DNA of 64,000 bases from Membranipora membranacea (taxonomy: Eukaryota; Bryozoa; Gymnolaemata; Cheilostomatida; Membraniporidae). Positions 27,101 to 38,286 of the stretch are shown here, piece after piece (positions within the stretch are counted from its first letter, which is position 1; the number at the start of each line of letters is the position of its first letter). Under the pieces are notes generated by a model. That model searched no databases. It saw only the letters and a program-made list of their open reading frames with translations, and was not told the DNA's origin. The position numbers were made by a program, and so were the translations under genes. The stretch covers positions 19,101,001-19,165,000 of the forward strand of contig OU612067.1 of NCBI GenBank assembly GCA_914767715.1. Reading direction: 5' to 3'.

Positions 27101-29289
27101 AGCAGCTAATCAAAAAATAATATTTATCAGAACAAACAGTTTTTCTATGTCAGATGGTACACACACTCAAACTTGTGAGGAGTGGTAGTGAGTGCCCTTT
27201 ACATTGTGAGGATCTCAGATGTCTAGTAAAAGTTTGATGTGTTGGGTGGCAGGACCCAGTAAAAGGAACTCACACCCCCACCCCCTCTCATCTTTTGAGA
27301 TATGGTACTCTTTACGCCCACTACTCTAGGCAAATATGATTGAATCAAGGAAATGGGTCATTTAATCAGTTGACTAATCTTGGGGCTTTCATCTGTGTAT
27401 GTTTTATGTGAGGTCATCGAGACAGGATATAATGTAAAGCCTCAATCAAAGAACAAGATCACTCATCAGGTTAAGGGCTCAAACGGTTGCGGTTAGCCAA
27501 CGCTCACTCGTTTTCGTGTTGATACTGGGATACAACAGTCCCACTTGCAACCTGTTTTAACCTCCATACTAGTCAATGGTCAGATATCGGCCAGAGAAGA
27601 TTAGTGTCTTCTTCTCCATTAGATAAACCCCTAATCAAATACATCAGTCTGTATCGCTGTTCTCAAAGATTACCACAGGCCATAAAACATAATCCCTCGA
27701 TCATGGCAGTGAAGGTACTCGATTACACAAACATACATACAAAGTCTAGGTGTTACACCGCGTAGCCTACCTGTACTTGTACAGCTTTAGCCTTGTTCAG
27801 CAGCTCTTTGAGATCAGGTCTTACGGGTGGAGGTAGACTAGCGACTTGTTTAGCTCTCATCTTCTCCTTAGCTAAGGCTAAGTTTCTGGCTTGTATTACT
27901 TTAGTTGACTCCGCCTCTTGTATTAATTTATCTTCGTACAACTAAAACGGGAGCAAATCAGTTGAGTTTGTAAAAAGTTAAGGTTATGGTTCTTTACTCC
28001 TCAAACTTGTATTGAGACCAAGATTGATCAAATTTGCCCATACTCCAGTTCTACCAATTGTACTCAGCAAATTTTTATTTTTATAGGCGGCTCAAGCGTG
28101 GTGGCATCAAAATACATATTATAACCTAATGATAACAACAATAATTTGTGTTATCCACAATCATATAATACTGAACATTGTAACTAAGAGGTTTCCTATC
28201 CTCATTCCACAAATGTGCTGACGACATATCCAATTGACCAGTTTATGAACACTATAAACACTTATATATATTTTTATGTTTATGATGAACACACATATCA
28301 AGTTGGGAAAAAAGAACCGATTTCCATGAAGGATGAGAAAACAGGCTTAAAATGATGTAACATCACAGGAGGCAGTAGACTGGGATTCAGTCCAACAATT
28401 TAAAGTTATCTACCCAGGTAGGGTGTGTTGGTTCGTTGTTCACACCAACAAACAAAACCCGACATGAACAGACGACTCAACAACAAACCAAAACCCATCG
28501 GCCAATCAAAACAAAACACAAGCACATGGGTTTATTTAGAAATGCACGATAGTGACCTATGAGTAGATAACACCACAGAAGCAATATCCAACATAAACCG
28601 TAATACAGACAAGGCCCCATTGTTGGCCTGAATCCCAGGCTAGAGGAAAAGGAGAACCAACCTTTTCTAGAGCTGCCTCGTGTCTCTCCTCGGCTCTTCT
28701 GTTGTTCTCCATCTCAGCTGCAGCTTTTCTCTCTAGCCCTAGATCCAGCTCATCAGCCTGGGTGTGCGCCGTCCCTATGTTCTTCAGTGACTCTGCATAA
28801 TCACGCTCTAACTGTATTACCTAAAATCAGCCAAATTATTATACATGTATGATTCTGTCAAAATAGTTGAAGTACATGTGGGTAATTATGTGCTTTTTCT
28901 CAATAATGTTGCATATTGATAGTAGCAGCCAGGACCCACCTAGCATATTTGGTCGTTGGTGATAGTTGAGGCAAGAGCCAAGCATAGAACCACAGCCACT
29001 TAATAACTGTTACAAGGAATCTTCTAGGGCAAGTATCATCTGATTGCCTGTATCTTGAGTTCATGTCATAGAACCACTCTCAATGCAGGCAAGTTTAATA
29101 AAGAGGTGTACCAGACCTATGTATGCCTTGGATAAAAGTGGTACACTCCTGCAGGTTACTAACCCTGTTCTGTTTTTCCATCTGCCATTCTGACTCAATC
29201 CTATCAGCCAATAACTCCAGCTGCTTAACCTTCTCTTGTCTGACGGCCTCCAATCTCTTCTTAGATATCTCCTTCGCTTTCTCTCTCAC
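6171..29289 (-). CDS. CEP295: CEP295-like centriolar protein (29 exons chained)
   Basis: Exons, 5' to 3': 29289-29164, 28820-28662, 27941-27771, 26549-26386, 25722-25606, 24796-24654, 24226-23997, 23566-23441, 23029-22863, 22417-22297, 21934-21774, 21615-21485, 20908-20597, 20331-20104, 15025-14746, 14335-14129, 13910-13735, 13333-13159, 13027-12826, 12477-12269, 11994-11882, 11652-11425, 11016-10792, 10426-10331, 9046-8984, 8467-8367, 8033-7838, 7499-7388, 6303-6171. Every phase matches; the sum is 4,872 nt (1,623 residues). The first exons resemble the CEP295 N-terminus in order: a basic helix (LADRIESEWQ), ASLPPPVRPDL, EKARVRGAHALKRE. The C-terminus (RLYGQLEEVKQKR ... EYGSKLLARS) fits the ALMS motif of CEP295/ALMS1. 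CEP295 and its fly relative Ana1 act in centriole-to-centrosome conversion. The middle is low-complexity Ser/Thr/Glu-rich. Weakest splice sites: donors at 13159, 11882 and 20597. The start codon is unplaced. Confidence 0.87.
6604..7350. mobile_element. PIF/Harbinger-like MITE (in last CEP295 introns, copy 1)
   Basis: The terminal inverted repeats read GGCCACTCCAAATTAAT and its complement, followed inward by TTGATCTAGA. They are flanked by the 3-bp duplication TGA (6,601-6,603 and 7,351-7,353). A 3-bp target and GG-starting termini suggest PIF/Harbinger. There is no transposase frame. It lies only 37 bp from the penultimate CEP295 exon. The orthologous insertion is at 60,555-61,297, and a shorter relative is at 26,659-26,970. 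Confidence 0.75.
9555..10320. repeat. Minisatellite of ACACACAGAAC(A/G)TAC-type units
   Basis: About 760 bp of degenerate tandem units of roughly 14-19 bp combine (AC)n with AGAACATAC or AGAACGTAC. The array lies in the CEP295 intron between exons 10,331-10,426 and 8,984-9,046. Lack of stop codons in several frames is a by-product of the repeat. The same array starts at about 63,535 in copy B and runs off the window. Confidence 0.9.
10601..10685. repeat. 30-bp-arm hairpin
   Basis: The arms 10,601-10,630 and 10,656-10,685 (starting TTGATCCATTTTGCC) are inverted repeats with one mismatch, around a 25-bp C-rich spacer. It is intronic and may be a tiny MITE. Confidence 0.7.
11254..11315. repeat. 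62-bp near-perfect palindrome
   Basis: The centre is ACTAGT at 11,283-11,288. The arms of about 30 bp (CAAAATATTTCC...) differ at about two positions, and there is no spacer. It lies in a CEP295 intron. Confidence 0.75.
15026..20103. other. Longest CEP295 intron (5.1 kb)
   Basis: All other introns of this gene are well under 2 kb. This one contains three degenerate repeats of a segment ending AAAAAAGATA(A/G)...GGCTGATCAA, near 17,790, 18,155 and 18,510. It also holds several plus-strand exon-like pieces, listed separately. No transposase or reverse transcriptase frame is visible. Confidence 0.6.
17302..19312 (+). CDS. Possible nested gene or remnant, exon-like pieces
   Basis: Two pieces chain cleanly. 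18,706-18,791 (reads VEIEGTVKIISND...) ends at a G|GTATAG donor in phase 1. 19,239-19,312 starts after TTTACAG and reads DILIEVQRTAEHARL..., ending CAG|GTCAGG in phase 0. An earlier piece, 17,302-17,370, starts with ATG (MAVRRIKEKVRDLVKQQ) and ends at GTAAGT, but I could not join it in frame to the next candidate (about 17,550-17,613). I recognise no domain. It may be a real small host-intron gene, an exonised repeat, or chance. Confidence 0.3.
24909..25250. mobile_element. 342-bp foldback MITE
   Basis: The ends GCTTGGTTCACATTGTCCCA and the complement form long inverted arms that pair almost to the centre near 25,075. Tandem CATCCCAGATAG-type subrepeats lie within the arms. No clear target duplication was found, so the superfamily is unassigned. 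It sits in a CEP295 intron. Confidence 0.75.
26659..26970. mobile_element. PIF/Harbinger-like MITE, short form
   Basis: The terminal repeats GGCCACACCAAATTAATG and their complement are flanked by TAA on both sides (26,656-26,658 and 26,971-26,973). The TIR and the next motif TTGATCTAGA match the element at 6,604-7,350. It is 312 bp, non-coding, and lies in a CEP295 intron. Confidence 0.8.
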
Positions 29290-30190
29290 CTAGAATCATA
29301 ATCAATAACATTTCAGTGCTGCATTTCAACACACACATTATAGATTGATCAGTCAAAAGCAATGTATATCCTAAACACACACATATGCTAGGAGAAAAAT
29401 AAATAAAAAATTAAATTTGGTGATCGAGCCAGGAATCGTTGAGTTCACAGGTTCAAAATGTTGGCAAAATTTGATTAAAATGATATTCATACAGTGTCAA
29501 TATCCATTACAAAGGCCTTTTTAAACTGCATGACATAACACTTGATGGCACAGGCCAAAATTGTAAACCTTTACTTCCAACAGCACCTGGACATGGTTCA
29601 TGAGATGAGATACATTACTCCTAGCTGGGCCTACTACACTACAGTGCACTTCATCATACAATAATAGTTAAAATAATTACCATAGGTAGGCATATTAAAT
29701 AAATTATAAAATAAAACTTACTTGACTGTGAGGAATAAATAAATAATAATACTAATAAATAACCTACCAAACAAATAGAACAGGATTTTCTCCTGTGTTC
29801 ATTCTTAATTCTGTCAGTGCAAATGCACACAGATTCTTCTTGAGCTATCCTGTTCAAGGAGTGTTTCAGTGGAGTGGTGTGGCTCTCTTTCCTCTCTCTC
29901 TCTCTCCCTCTCTTCCCACCTCATCTCATCTGTGATTGAGTTGGTGTATGGAATATATTTATTTTCTTTTGCTTATTTCTATCATTAACTTTGAAAAGAA
30001 GAAGGATTCTGCAGTATTTCCCCAGCACTTGACTTACTTATTGGATGACAAAACACAAGCTATTTTGAGATGGCCTGCCTTTGACCTTGACAAGGAATTA
30101 CCTTCTCTTTTCAGAATACTCTACAGTCAGAACAATAGAAGACAACTCCTAAAATTACGCAAATTCTAAAATAATATAATTACACAAATT
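29290..30190. other. Upstream region of CEP295; possible first coding exon near 29,768-29,860
   Basis: CEP295 proteins begin with about 35 residues before the first exon I could place. A minus-strand frame ending at 29,768 with donor GTAGGT has the correct phase 0. It reads RIAQEESVCICTDRIKNEHR before a basic patch, loosely like the NEE...ERRRK pattern of the family start. No ATG or clear acceptor is visible, so this stays a candidate. The remainder shows a CT-rich tract at about 29,885-29,915 and nothing else. Confidence 0.3.
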
Positions 30191-30194
30191 ATTA

Positions 30195-31800
30195 CACATA
30201 ATACGGCAGCAACACTTTGTGAACTCATAGTGACTAGCTAGTTTATTAGCAGGCAAATTAGTCTGATTTATGAGAAAACATGATTTTCTGTTTTTAGCAG
30301 AATAAAATGTTACATCCTCTCTCTTATTCCAAACAGGGAAACAAATTCAAGTTTCTTTTTTCGTAAATGTGATAATCAATCAACCACCAAATAGTTCTTA
30401 ACACTTTTCCCTGCCAATGAGCAGCACAGCAGGAGAAATTCTGAACGTGCATTTCCCCATTTGAGGGTATTGACGATAACTGGGAACGTTCTCAACTCGC
30501 TATTTGGTTGCGAATTTTCTATGCTGCCGACTAACATTTCAAAGTTCATAATAATATTATGTCATCTATGCCATTTATTAATGTTCTGTGTTTAATAAGT
30601 CTGACAGTGGAAAAAATCTATTGGTTGCGCATAATCAAAAATCCAAGGAGAGAATTTACCTATGAGGATGAGAGCATCTAAAATCACTAATGACAAGATT
30701 AAAGAATTCTAAGAACCCCTTCCAAATATACTTTTGCTGGAATAAAGGGTCATACCAGAATTTTTGAGTACCGTCTTAGCTCTATCTTTGTGTTCCTTTG
30801 TGCGTTCTCCTAACGATGTCGGCAATGTATGTATACCTATTTTAGGACGTTTATGCCAGGAGTCTGTTATCAAAAATTATTGATGTGATGACCATAACCA
30901 TGTAGATTAAAGTTAAACATTAACATATAGCTTGAACAAGCTGTATTTCACCAATGATTGTCTTTTGTGTAAATTTGAGCACAATTAATTTAACAAGGCA
31001 GTGTTTGATATGCAGACACGCCAATGGCACGACAAATATTATCTCTATAGAAACTTTCCCTAACTTTTCACGAAAAAGAACAATCTCTAGGATTTCTAGG
31101 AGTTCTAAAACTGAAAAGTCACCACATCTGCAATGGGAAAATCTAACTTGTATATAGACAGAAAGTAAATAGGTCAATTGGGCTTATTTTGGCGCCGTCG
31201 CTATGGAGCAGAGATACTCTTATCTCACATCTAGAACAGAATCGATCCCTTTGGTAGCGCAGGGATATTAGTTACTCTTCAGCTACGCTAGAGGCATCTT
31301 GATTCATTGCTTATAGATATTCAAGTATACCAAACATGTTTTAGATGTTAAGTCGAACCCACGCGGAAGAGGAGATTTATTATAGATTTTTGGGCTGTTC
31401 AAAAACTGTTGGTACTTTGCTGGGCAGGTAACATCCATTTTACTTTTTCCAACAAGCTTCAAGGTACGTACCCAGTTGTGGGCTAAAGTAAACCAACCCC
31501 TGCATATCCCATCCTATGCCTTGATTCAATAATTTCTATATTCGCATGCACAGTGACTATTTTGGCAGCATGGACAGGTACAGTATGATCTCCAAATTTC
31601 AGTCCCTATAGGACGACATAGTCGTCCTTATATAGACCACTGTATGCCCTATAGGCCGACTATGCAAACTGATAGGCGATGTGAATTAATGATGTAAATA
31701 AACATTTGATTTTAGCTATCAGTCACATCGCATCCAATAATCTATCAACCGTGACAGATTCTTGGCAGTTGAAATTGTCCTAACATATCCTTGTACAGTT
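30195..31800. repeat. 1.6-kb segment duplicated at 38,287-39,800 (copy 1)
   Basis: The segment matches 38,287-39,800 over nearly its whole length in direct orientation, with small indels. For example, an extra ~60 bp at about 31,595-31,660 holds a short AGGACGACATAGTCGTCCT palindrome. A 67-codon plus-strand frame (30,954-31,157) is open in both copies, but I see no domain. Its tail (31,665-31,940) occurs a third time at 40,240-40,550. Confidence 0.8.
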
Positions 31801-32254
31801 AAATTAAATGTTTTTGAGGTTTATGAACAACATTGAATTAGTTTCAGAAATAATTTCGGCAGAGATACACATTTGCAAAGTCCGCAGGTCAGCCACTTTG
31901 CCTAGCGAAGCATAGTTGTGAAAACAACAGTAATAGCATGAGTAAAGCTCTTGTTATTTGTTTTTTTTGCGCATTCTCAATTCTTGCGCTGCTGTACTCT
32001 GAAGTTTAAGTTTAATTTTGCATCCGATATCATATTGTTTATAAAAGTGAATTCTTACAATGTTATTGTGTTTTTTTATATTAACATGTCTGATCACTTC
32101 TGATGGTTTGAAAAGTAGTCACTAGTTAATCCAGGGCTAGAGTTGACTAAAGCAGTTAGGATTAGTTTTGTGGAGACATAAATCTATCTGTAGTTTATTA
32201 ACATTTACATGATACATACTTATTTATCAATTAGACTAGCCTGCCAAAATGTCA

Positions 32255-32296
32255 TGCTGTGACTGCTGTGACTGCTGTGACTGCTGTGACTGCTGT
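32255..32296. repeat. Short 9-bp tandem repeat TGCTGTGAC
   Basis: Four consecutive TGCTGTGAC units are followed by a partial one. This is a simple tandem array in non-coding sequence. Confidence 0.85.
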
Positions 32297-32430
32297 CCCA
32301 TGCTGACTTGGACAGGTTATTCTCAATCCTTTTACCATTCACATTTCCTTTCACCATTCAGATTCAATGTCAACAGCATGCTGACTGGATATATCATGAT
32401 GGATAAAATCAATTGATCGGTTGACCCGTA

Positions 32431-32846
32431 ATGTGTCTCGTCTATGGGTTGATCTATCATCTTATAATTATAAGAGGGCAGACAAGTCTTAGCAGTTTGG
32501 AAAACGAATATTGTCGAACTGAGATCCAGAACGACAGAATGTGTTTCCTATCCCAATCTCTCTTCCCAAATGTCGTGATACATAAAATCGAAGACCGCGA
32601 CTTCATAGGTCGCTCCATGAGGAAATCAAAGAGTGTTTTAAATTAACCAGAACAATTTTCTTGACAATTTTTATTACAAACAGCCATGAACTGATCCCCC
32701 CCCCCCAGTTTTATGGTATTAATACCGTTGATGAAGCTTTGGATGACATTTTAAACAACTCTACACTATATTTAATGGCAAGTACTGTCACGTTTGCTTT
32801 TGATGATGGTTGGGCATGGAAGGGAACAATTGCCGCAGGGTACTAA
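32431..32846 (+). other. Exon-like frames, unrecognised
   Basis: Two open frames have protein-like composition: 32,431-32,646, and one after a C-rich acceptor-like CCCCCCCAG near 32,709 reading FYGINTVDEALDDILNNS. I find no start, partner exon or family. They may be relics. Confidence 0.2.
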
Positions 32847-33989
32847 TTTCTTGCTGTCTGACACCTAGTCTTATTGTACGGCTAGTAGATAACTAGCAGA
32901 AACCAGCATAAACTTACCAAAAACCTGAGCATTACAGGTCGTGGGAACTTTTTCTCTGTAGAACCATACAGAATGTGCGAGCTCCCTCCTCATGGCATAT
33001 GCAAGCCTAAGCAGCAATCCCCAATGTTAGGAAATAGCCAATGATGTTCTATCTGGTACATTTCTAACATCCTGGAAGATTTGAGGAACAGAAAATACAA
33101 GCTAAGGTCTTAAAACTACATTAAACTACTAAAACATCCACACCAGCAACCTCCGTCAGCTGTAAGGCAACACTCACACTTCCTTCCTCCACTGTCGTCG
33201 TGGAAACCACATTGTCTTTTACAACCAATATGAGACATCGGTGTGGTTGTAAACACAGCAGAGCCACTGCAGGATGATACAAAGTAAGGCATGTTCATAA
33301 GGCCCGTAGTCCAAAGGGAGGTGGGACGCTCTAACTCCCTTAGACCACTCAATAGAGAGGCATAAAAATGTTGAAATGGAACTTTCCAAGTCAGAATCAG
33401 CTCATTTGGGACGTCCATTTGCTATTTGTGTCATTACAACGCTTTGGAGGCTGGGGATTGGCACCCAATTCGGTGTTACTTCAAACCCTCAAGGATTTTT
33501 GCCTCTCCGTTCAATTTTCCTTAACTATGGCTCTGTTAATAACCAGGTGTGATATACAATGGAATATTTCAAGCTGAGATCAGATTTCGCAATCATACTC
33601 AACTCTAGTCAAACGTAGCAGACAAATATAAAGTTGGATTCAGTGACATTGTGGAGACGGCTGCCAATGCTAGGTTGAATATGAGCATGTGTGGTGGTGA
33701 CTGAGGATAACAACTAATCTGAATCTAATACACTAACAATAATCCAGTAAACATTTCACTTACATCTAGTAAGCTATATGTGGTCCTTTAAAAAGTGAAC
33801 CAATCTACACCTTTCAATAATATTGTAGTTGTAGACCAATAAGCAGCCTGTTGCACCCCTCCTCAAAGCAAAATAAATCAATTAACAAACAACTACATAT
33901 GTGCATAGAGACTATAAATTAGACTTGCTTATGTTTTCCGTGATAGAAGAGAGTGTTTGTATTCTCAACGCCAGCATGTTCTATTTTGT

Positions 33990-35070
33990 TTTGTGATGAG
34001 CGGGAGTTGCTCGTCCATCTGGAGTCAGTATAAAACCAATCTAGGTATTAATCTGACGGTAAAAGAGCAATGAGTTCCCCACTTTGTTAATTTTTTCCCA
34101 TTTTTTTTAATTTTTGTTTTTTTTCGAGTCAGCATAATTACCCTGCTGGTTATCTCAGGATATCAATGTTCTAGAATTTGAACAAGGTCAACTTGGGCTC
34201 TAACAAGGTCGAGTTTGAAACAATTCGGACAATCTTTTAAATTTTGAATGCTGCCGTTTTTATTGGAAAAGTGATCCTCGTTAAAAAGAACGCTGAAGGG
34301 CAAAATGTTTTGGCACTAAATGTTAAACATTTTGCCCAAAGTGATTTAGACTGCCAAATGAAGTATTAAAAAAAAAACCGGTTTCCAGTTGTGTGATGAA
34401 CAGGAGTTGCTTGTCCATTTGTGGTAAGTTTGAAACCAGTCTAGTTATTAATCTGAGCGTAAAAGAGCAATGAGTTCCCTCCTTTGTTCATTTTTTCCCC
34501 ATTCTTTTAATTTTTCGTTTTTTCAAGTCAGCATAATTACCCTTCTTATTATCTCAGGTTATCTATATTCTAGAATATGAGCAAGGTCAATTTGGGCTCT
34601 AACTGGACCAGTTGCGTATATTACCACTCACGGCCCACGTTCCTGTGAGTGGATGAATAGCTCAGTGTGTAGAGTGTCCGCCTTTTAATCACTGTTAATA
34701 AGACTGTTGTGGGTTCAAATCCCATCAAGGTCAGTTTTTTTTCAAATGGGTGCTTTATAACTGGAGCATTTTTACCGTAATCTTCTTCTGCTATTGAGTT
34801 GTTTTCTGAAAGTACCCAACAGCTCAGTGAGCTATTGAAATACCTCTCTGCTTGCACTATTTTGCTACCGATATGCAAAAATTTCCGTGGTGCCCCTCCC
34901 ACACCCTCCCCGCCACGCCTACGGCTCATCTCTGAAAAGTCAGTGAGTGAAATTTTTTTGAATATACGCCCCTGAACTGGACCTAGTTTGATAAAAGTCA
35001 GAGAACTTCTAATTTCTGAATGCTGCCGTTTTTTATTGCAAAAGTGACCGTAGTTAAAAAGAATGCTGAC
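33990..35070. repeat. ~390-bp tandem duplication, second copy split by a hAT-like element
   Basis: The block 33,990-34,300 (TGTGATGAGCGGGAGTTGCT... to GAATGCTGCCGTTTTTATTG) recurs from 34,383. It is interrupted at 34,609-34,974 by a transposon and resumes to about 35,070. Both copies end in a frame reading roughly KVxxVKKNAxG, so the unit may once have been an exon coding a repeated domain. Similarity between the copies is moderate. Confidence 0.7.
34609..34974. mobile_element. hAT-like non-autonomous element with tRNA-like core, complete (copy 3)
   Basis: The termini are CAGTTGCGTATATT and AATATACGCCCCTG. They are flanked by an exact 8-bp duplication AACTGGAC (34,601-34,608 and 34,975-34,982), the hAT hallmark. 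The neighbouring tandem copy supplies an empty-site comparison. The interior has the same tRNA-like A box and a B box with one change (GGTTCAAATCC), plus the same right half as the elements at 1-365 and 54,630-55,036. It is 366 bp and non-coding. Confidence 0.88.
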
Positions 35071-35440
35071 GGAGAACGAAGAGCCGCAGATCCAAACAGT
35101 TTCCAGTTATATGTTGAGCAGGATAATTATGACCTGCAGAATCAGATTTTAGATGCTTTTGTTTTTTTTCAGCTCTTTCCTTTTTGCAGCGATTTTTGGC
35201 AAATGAAAATATCTAGCAATAAACTGTCAAAACCTATCCACCCAATTAGATATATGTGAAAGATAGGAAGCTGCCACTGGACTCCAATGAGAAATTCTCC
35301 ATTCATTTGCAAGACCCCAACGAAGCAGATACTTTTTTTATTTGAAAGGGACTTTTTTTGCAAAATGAGAGACAAGTCAATGATCAATGAAGAATTAAAG
35401 ACGGTTCGCAATTAACTTCAGATGGAAAGCAGTAGGAATC

Positions 35441-37181
35441 TTGCAGAGAGGAAACGATTCATACATATTTCATTCGAATTCATCTGCAAATAATGATGAT
35501 GTCACTGGAATGAACTTATGCAGTACTTTATGTTTGATCAATAAGTTCTACAGTCAGTCAGAGTCAAACTTAGTTACAAATTGCCAGTTCAGCATCAATT
35601 GTATTCATACACATTATATTGAGAGAAATGGAAAACCAATCACGTCTTTAGGTTCTGTATTCATACATTTGATCTTTACCTGATAGGTAAGTCTAACTGC
35701 GGCACGATGAGTTCTCTGTTGTTGCAATGGGTCATTATCGGGGATTATGTCATAAATACTGTCAACTGTCTGTGAGGGTTTTCATGACTCTGATCTTTTG
35801 CCAGCCTCAATCGACAAATTATAACTTATGTATCGAAGCTGACGGATTATATCTGGTCATTTCTAGGCGAGTAAGTCAAGAACATCATTTCAGTCTGCTT
35901 CATTCAGGGATGAGCCTGACATGTAACTGCACCTTTATTTACACATCACCTTTTTATTGCATTCAGATCTCATTTTTAGCATAATATATATTATCACCTT
36001 TGAAGCAATGATAGTGATTGCCTCTTGGGTAAAGTCACGTGGACCCATATTGTACTAATGCCCCAAACTTTACCGATTCCGCCGGAGACATGGATATTAT
36101 TTATATCGAAAAGGCAGAGGGGGTTCTTCTTAATATGTGTGTCGTGCTCACACACACTGTACCTCGGGTATCTTTAGTCTTGTTCTGCAAAGACCAGGGT
36201 AGGAAGAACGGTGGGCCAATTCCTAATCAGCTTGTGCCGTGTATGAACTGAACCTCAAAAATAGCAAGTCTGTCCCCTTTATCATCAGATCACGCCTGAA
36301 CGAATCATGTTATACAACATTATTCAGTAGGACATCTCTTAAAGTGCTTTCTATCGCTTCAATTCTTAAATATAAATTAACCTGGAAGCCCTGTGAAGAT
36401 CAGGTCGATCTCACATGATTATTTCATCATTAGACCTGAGCTCACTGGGAATTCCAGAAAAGTGCATTGTGGGATACGTATTGACAGGCCTCAACTCGTT
36501 GTCCCACACAGCATAGTGAGATAAAGCAGTGTAGTTGAGAGGACAGGTTTTAGCCCCAAAGGTCCTAATTTGTTTCTTTTTAGTGTTGAGAATAGGAATC
36601 ACTCATTTTGTGCTTTCCAACCGGACCACCTGATGTAGCAGCAACGCTAAGATTTTGGGTTGATGGCGGAATATTAATCATGACAACAAGTGACATCATT
36701 ACTGATTAAACACACCTCTGGCAGTTTACTATCCATTGAGAACTTACTTTGCGCAACTATCTTATCATCATTTGCTTCAACATTCAATTCCTTTCAACAA
36801 TTCTTTATGATTTGATTATAGATCTGAAGGTCAAGGCTAAGTTGATGCCGGGACTGAGTTGTTCAGGGAGAAGTAATAGGTGCCTATCCCCCAGCTTCAA
36901 TTTTAACGTTTTTGTTTTAGTATCGTTTTAATAATGTATCAGGGTCATTGTCAGAAATTTTGAATGGTTATGCTGAGTTTTTAGGTGATTATGCATTGTC
37001 ATTGTTAATTGGTCAAGTTCAGTTTGAAAATATAATTTATATTTTTGTAAAATTGCAAAATTTTGATCCCACGTTGACAGTGATATGGAGTCAGCGCAAG
37101 ACAACAGACAGCGGTAAATATATCCTAACTCTACCTCCAATCAAGGTAAAGACTAGCTCCAGGCCAGAAACTACAAAATAG
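35441..37181 (+). CDS. Possible exons of an Ig-like-domain gene, unassembled
   Basis: Plus-strand frames of protein-like composition lie at 35,441-35,683, about 35,805-35,868 (AG before, GTAAGT after), 36,039-36,251 and 36,948-37,181. The third reads IEKAEGVLLNMCVVL followed by VSLVLFCKDQG. The fourth ends TVIWSQRKTTDSGKYILTL. These resemble the C-W-(D)xGxY core of immunoglobulin-like folds. I could not chain the pieces in phase, and each ends in a stop. It may be a decayed gene or one with missed exons; the Ig call is by eye only. Confidence 0.28.
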
Positions 37182-37687
37182 AATAATGCTTCTCAAAACT
37201 TATCGTTATAAACCTTTCATGCGAAGCTTTCCACAGAACAAAAATAATTTCAGATTTTGAACTCTGTCCATCTACCTTATTATTATCTTTACTTAGCATG
37301 GACAAATTTTGTGTGAAGTAATAAATTTTTTTGTCTGTGCTTGATAAAACAACAGTGCATATTTTTACGCTGAGGTCCGTTTCCATGTTAATTTCATATT
37401 GAATTGCATCGCAATGTTTTTTTATCGGCTAATAGTTATTTTTCCTTTTGTATCTCGTGTAAACCACGTCATCTTACAGTCGAGTTTAGAGCAGGGCTGA
37501 AGATAAGCAGATTTTGGTTTGGCCGCCTGTCATACCAGAAACATCTCCACAAGGCGTTGCCTTTTCTTTCAACTGTTTAGCGTAACTCATCTCCATCATC
37601 CACTGCTGGAAACCCTTGTGTCAGTGTCCAAGTCCTGCATTTCAATTACATTACAGCCACTTACAGATGCCATATTTTCACACTTTT

Positions 37688-37848
37688 CTGTACTTCGATA
37701 ACTTTCATGATGATAAACATAACACACCGTTTCACTTCTCAGCCTGGTCATTTTGCGAACAGTGAGAGTATCACTGCTCACAAAATGACCAGGCTGAGAA
37801 GTGAAACGGTGTGTTATGTTTATCATCATGAAAGGTATCGAAGTACAG
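37688..37848. repeat. 161-bp palindrome with 68-bp arms
   Basis: Arms 37,688-37,755 and 37,781-37,848 pair with about one mismatch around a 25-bp spacer that itself contains CAGTGAGAG/TATCACTG. No flanking target duplication was found. It is either a foldback MITE or an inverted duplication. Confidence 0.85.
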
Positions 37849-38286
37849 TACAACAATCATATCAGATTTTCGAACACTATCTATCTAGCTGAGCTCTCAT
37901 AGACCTTACTCTCACCTTAACGGGGGTCTAACATGCTCCACTTCTGATATAAAAACAATTAGAATCTAAGCCTGAGTTTCCTCAGCTATTCTGTATTTAT
38001 CTACCATAAATATAAAGTTTGATCAAACTTGCTAGAATTCAGAGTTGTGTCCCTCTACAATTCATCAGATTATCAGACTTAACATAGCAGACGTTATGTC
38101 TGAGCTCAAAACTTTCACGCATGTTAGAAATGACTGTTTTCATTCTGGTATTGCTGCGATTGATTATGCAAGATTCGAGGGTAACATTCGGGTGTCAGTA
38201 TGACGCCCCAGTATAATCTGTTCCCGTTATACTTGTGCGATGCTAAATTCTGGTACACCTTACAATAATTGAGTATGGATTTGGAA

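Noticed and set aside
33116-33418. Cys-rich 100-residue minus-strand frame
   Set aside because: No start context, partner exon or recognisable domain; the Cys spacing matched no family I know.
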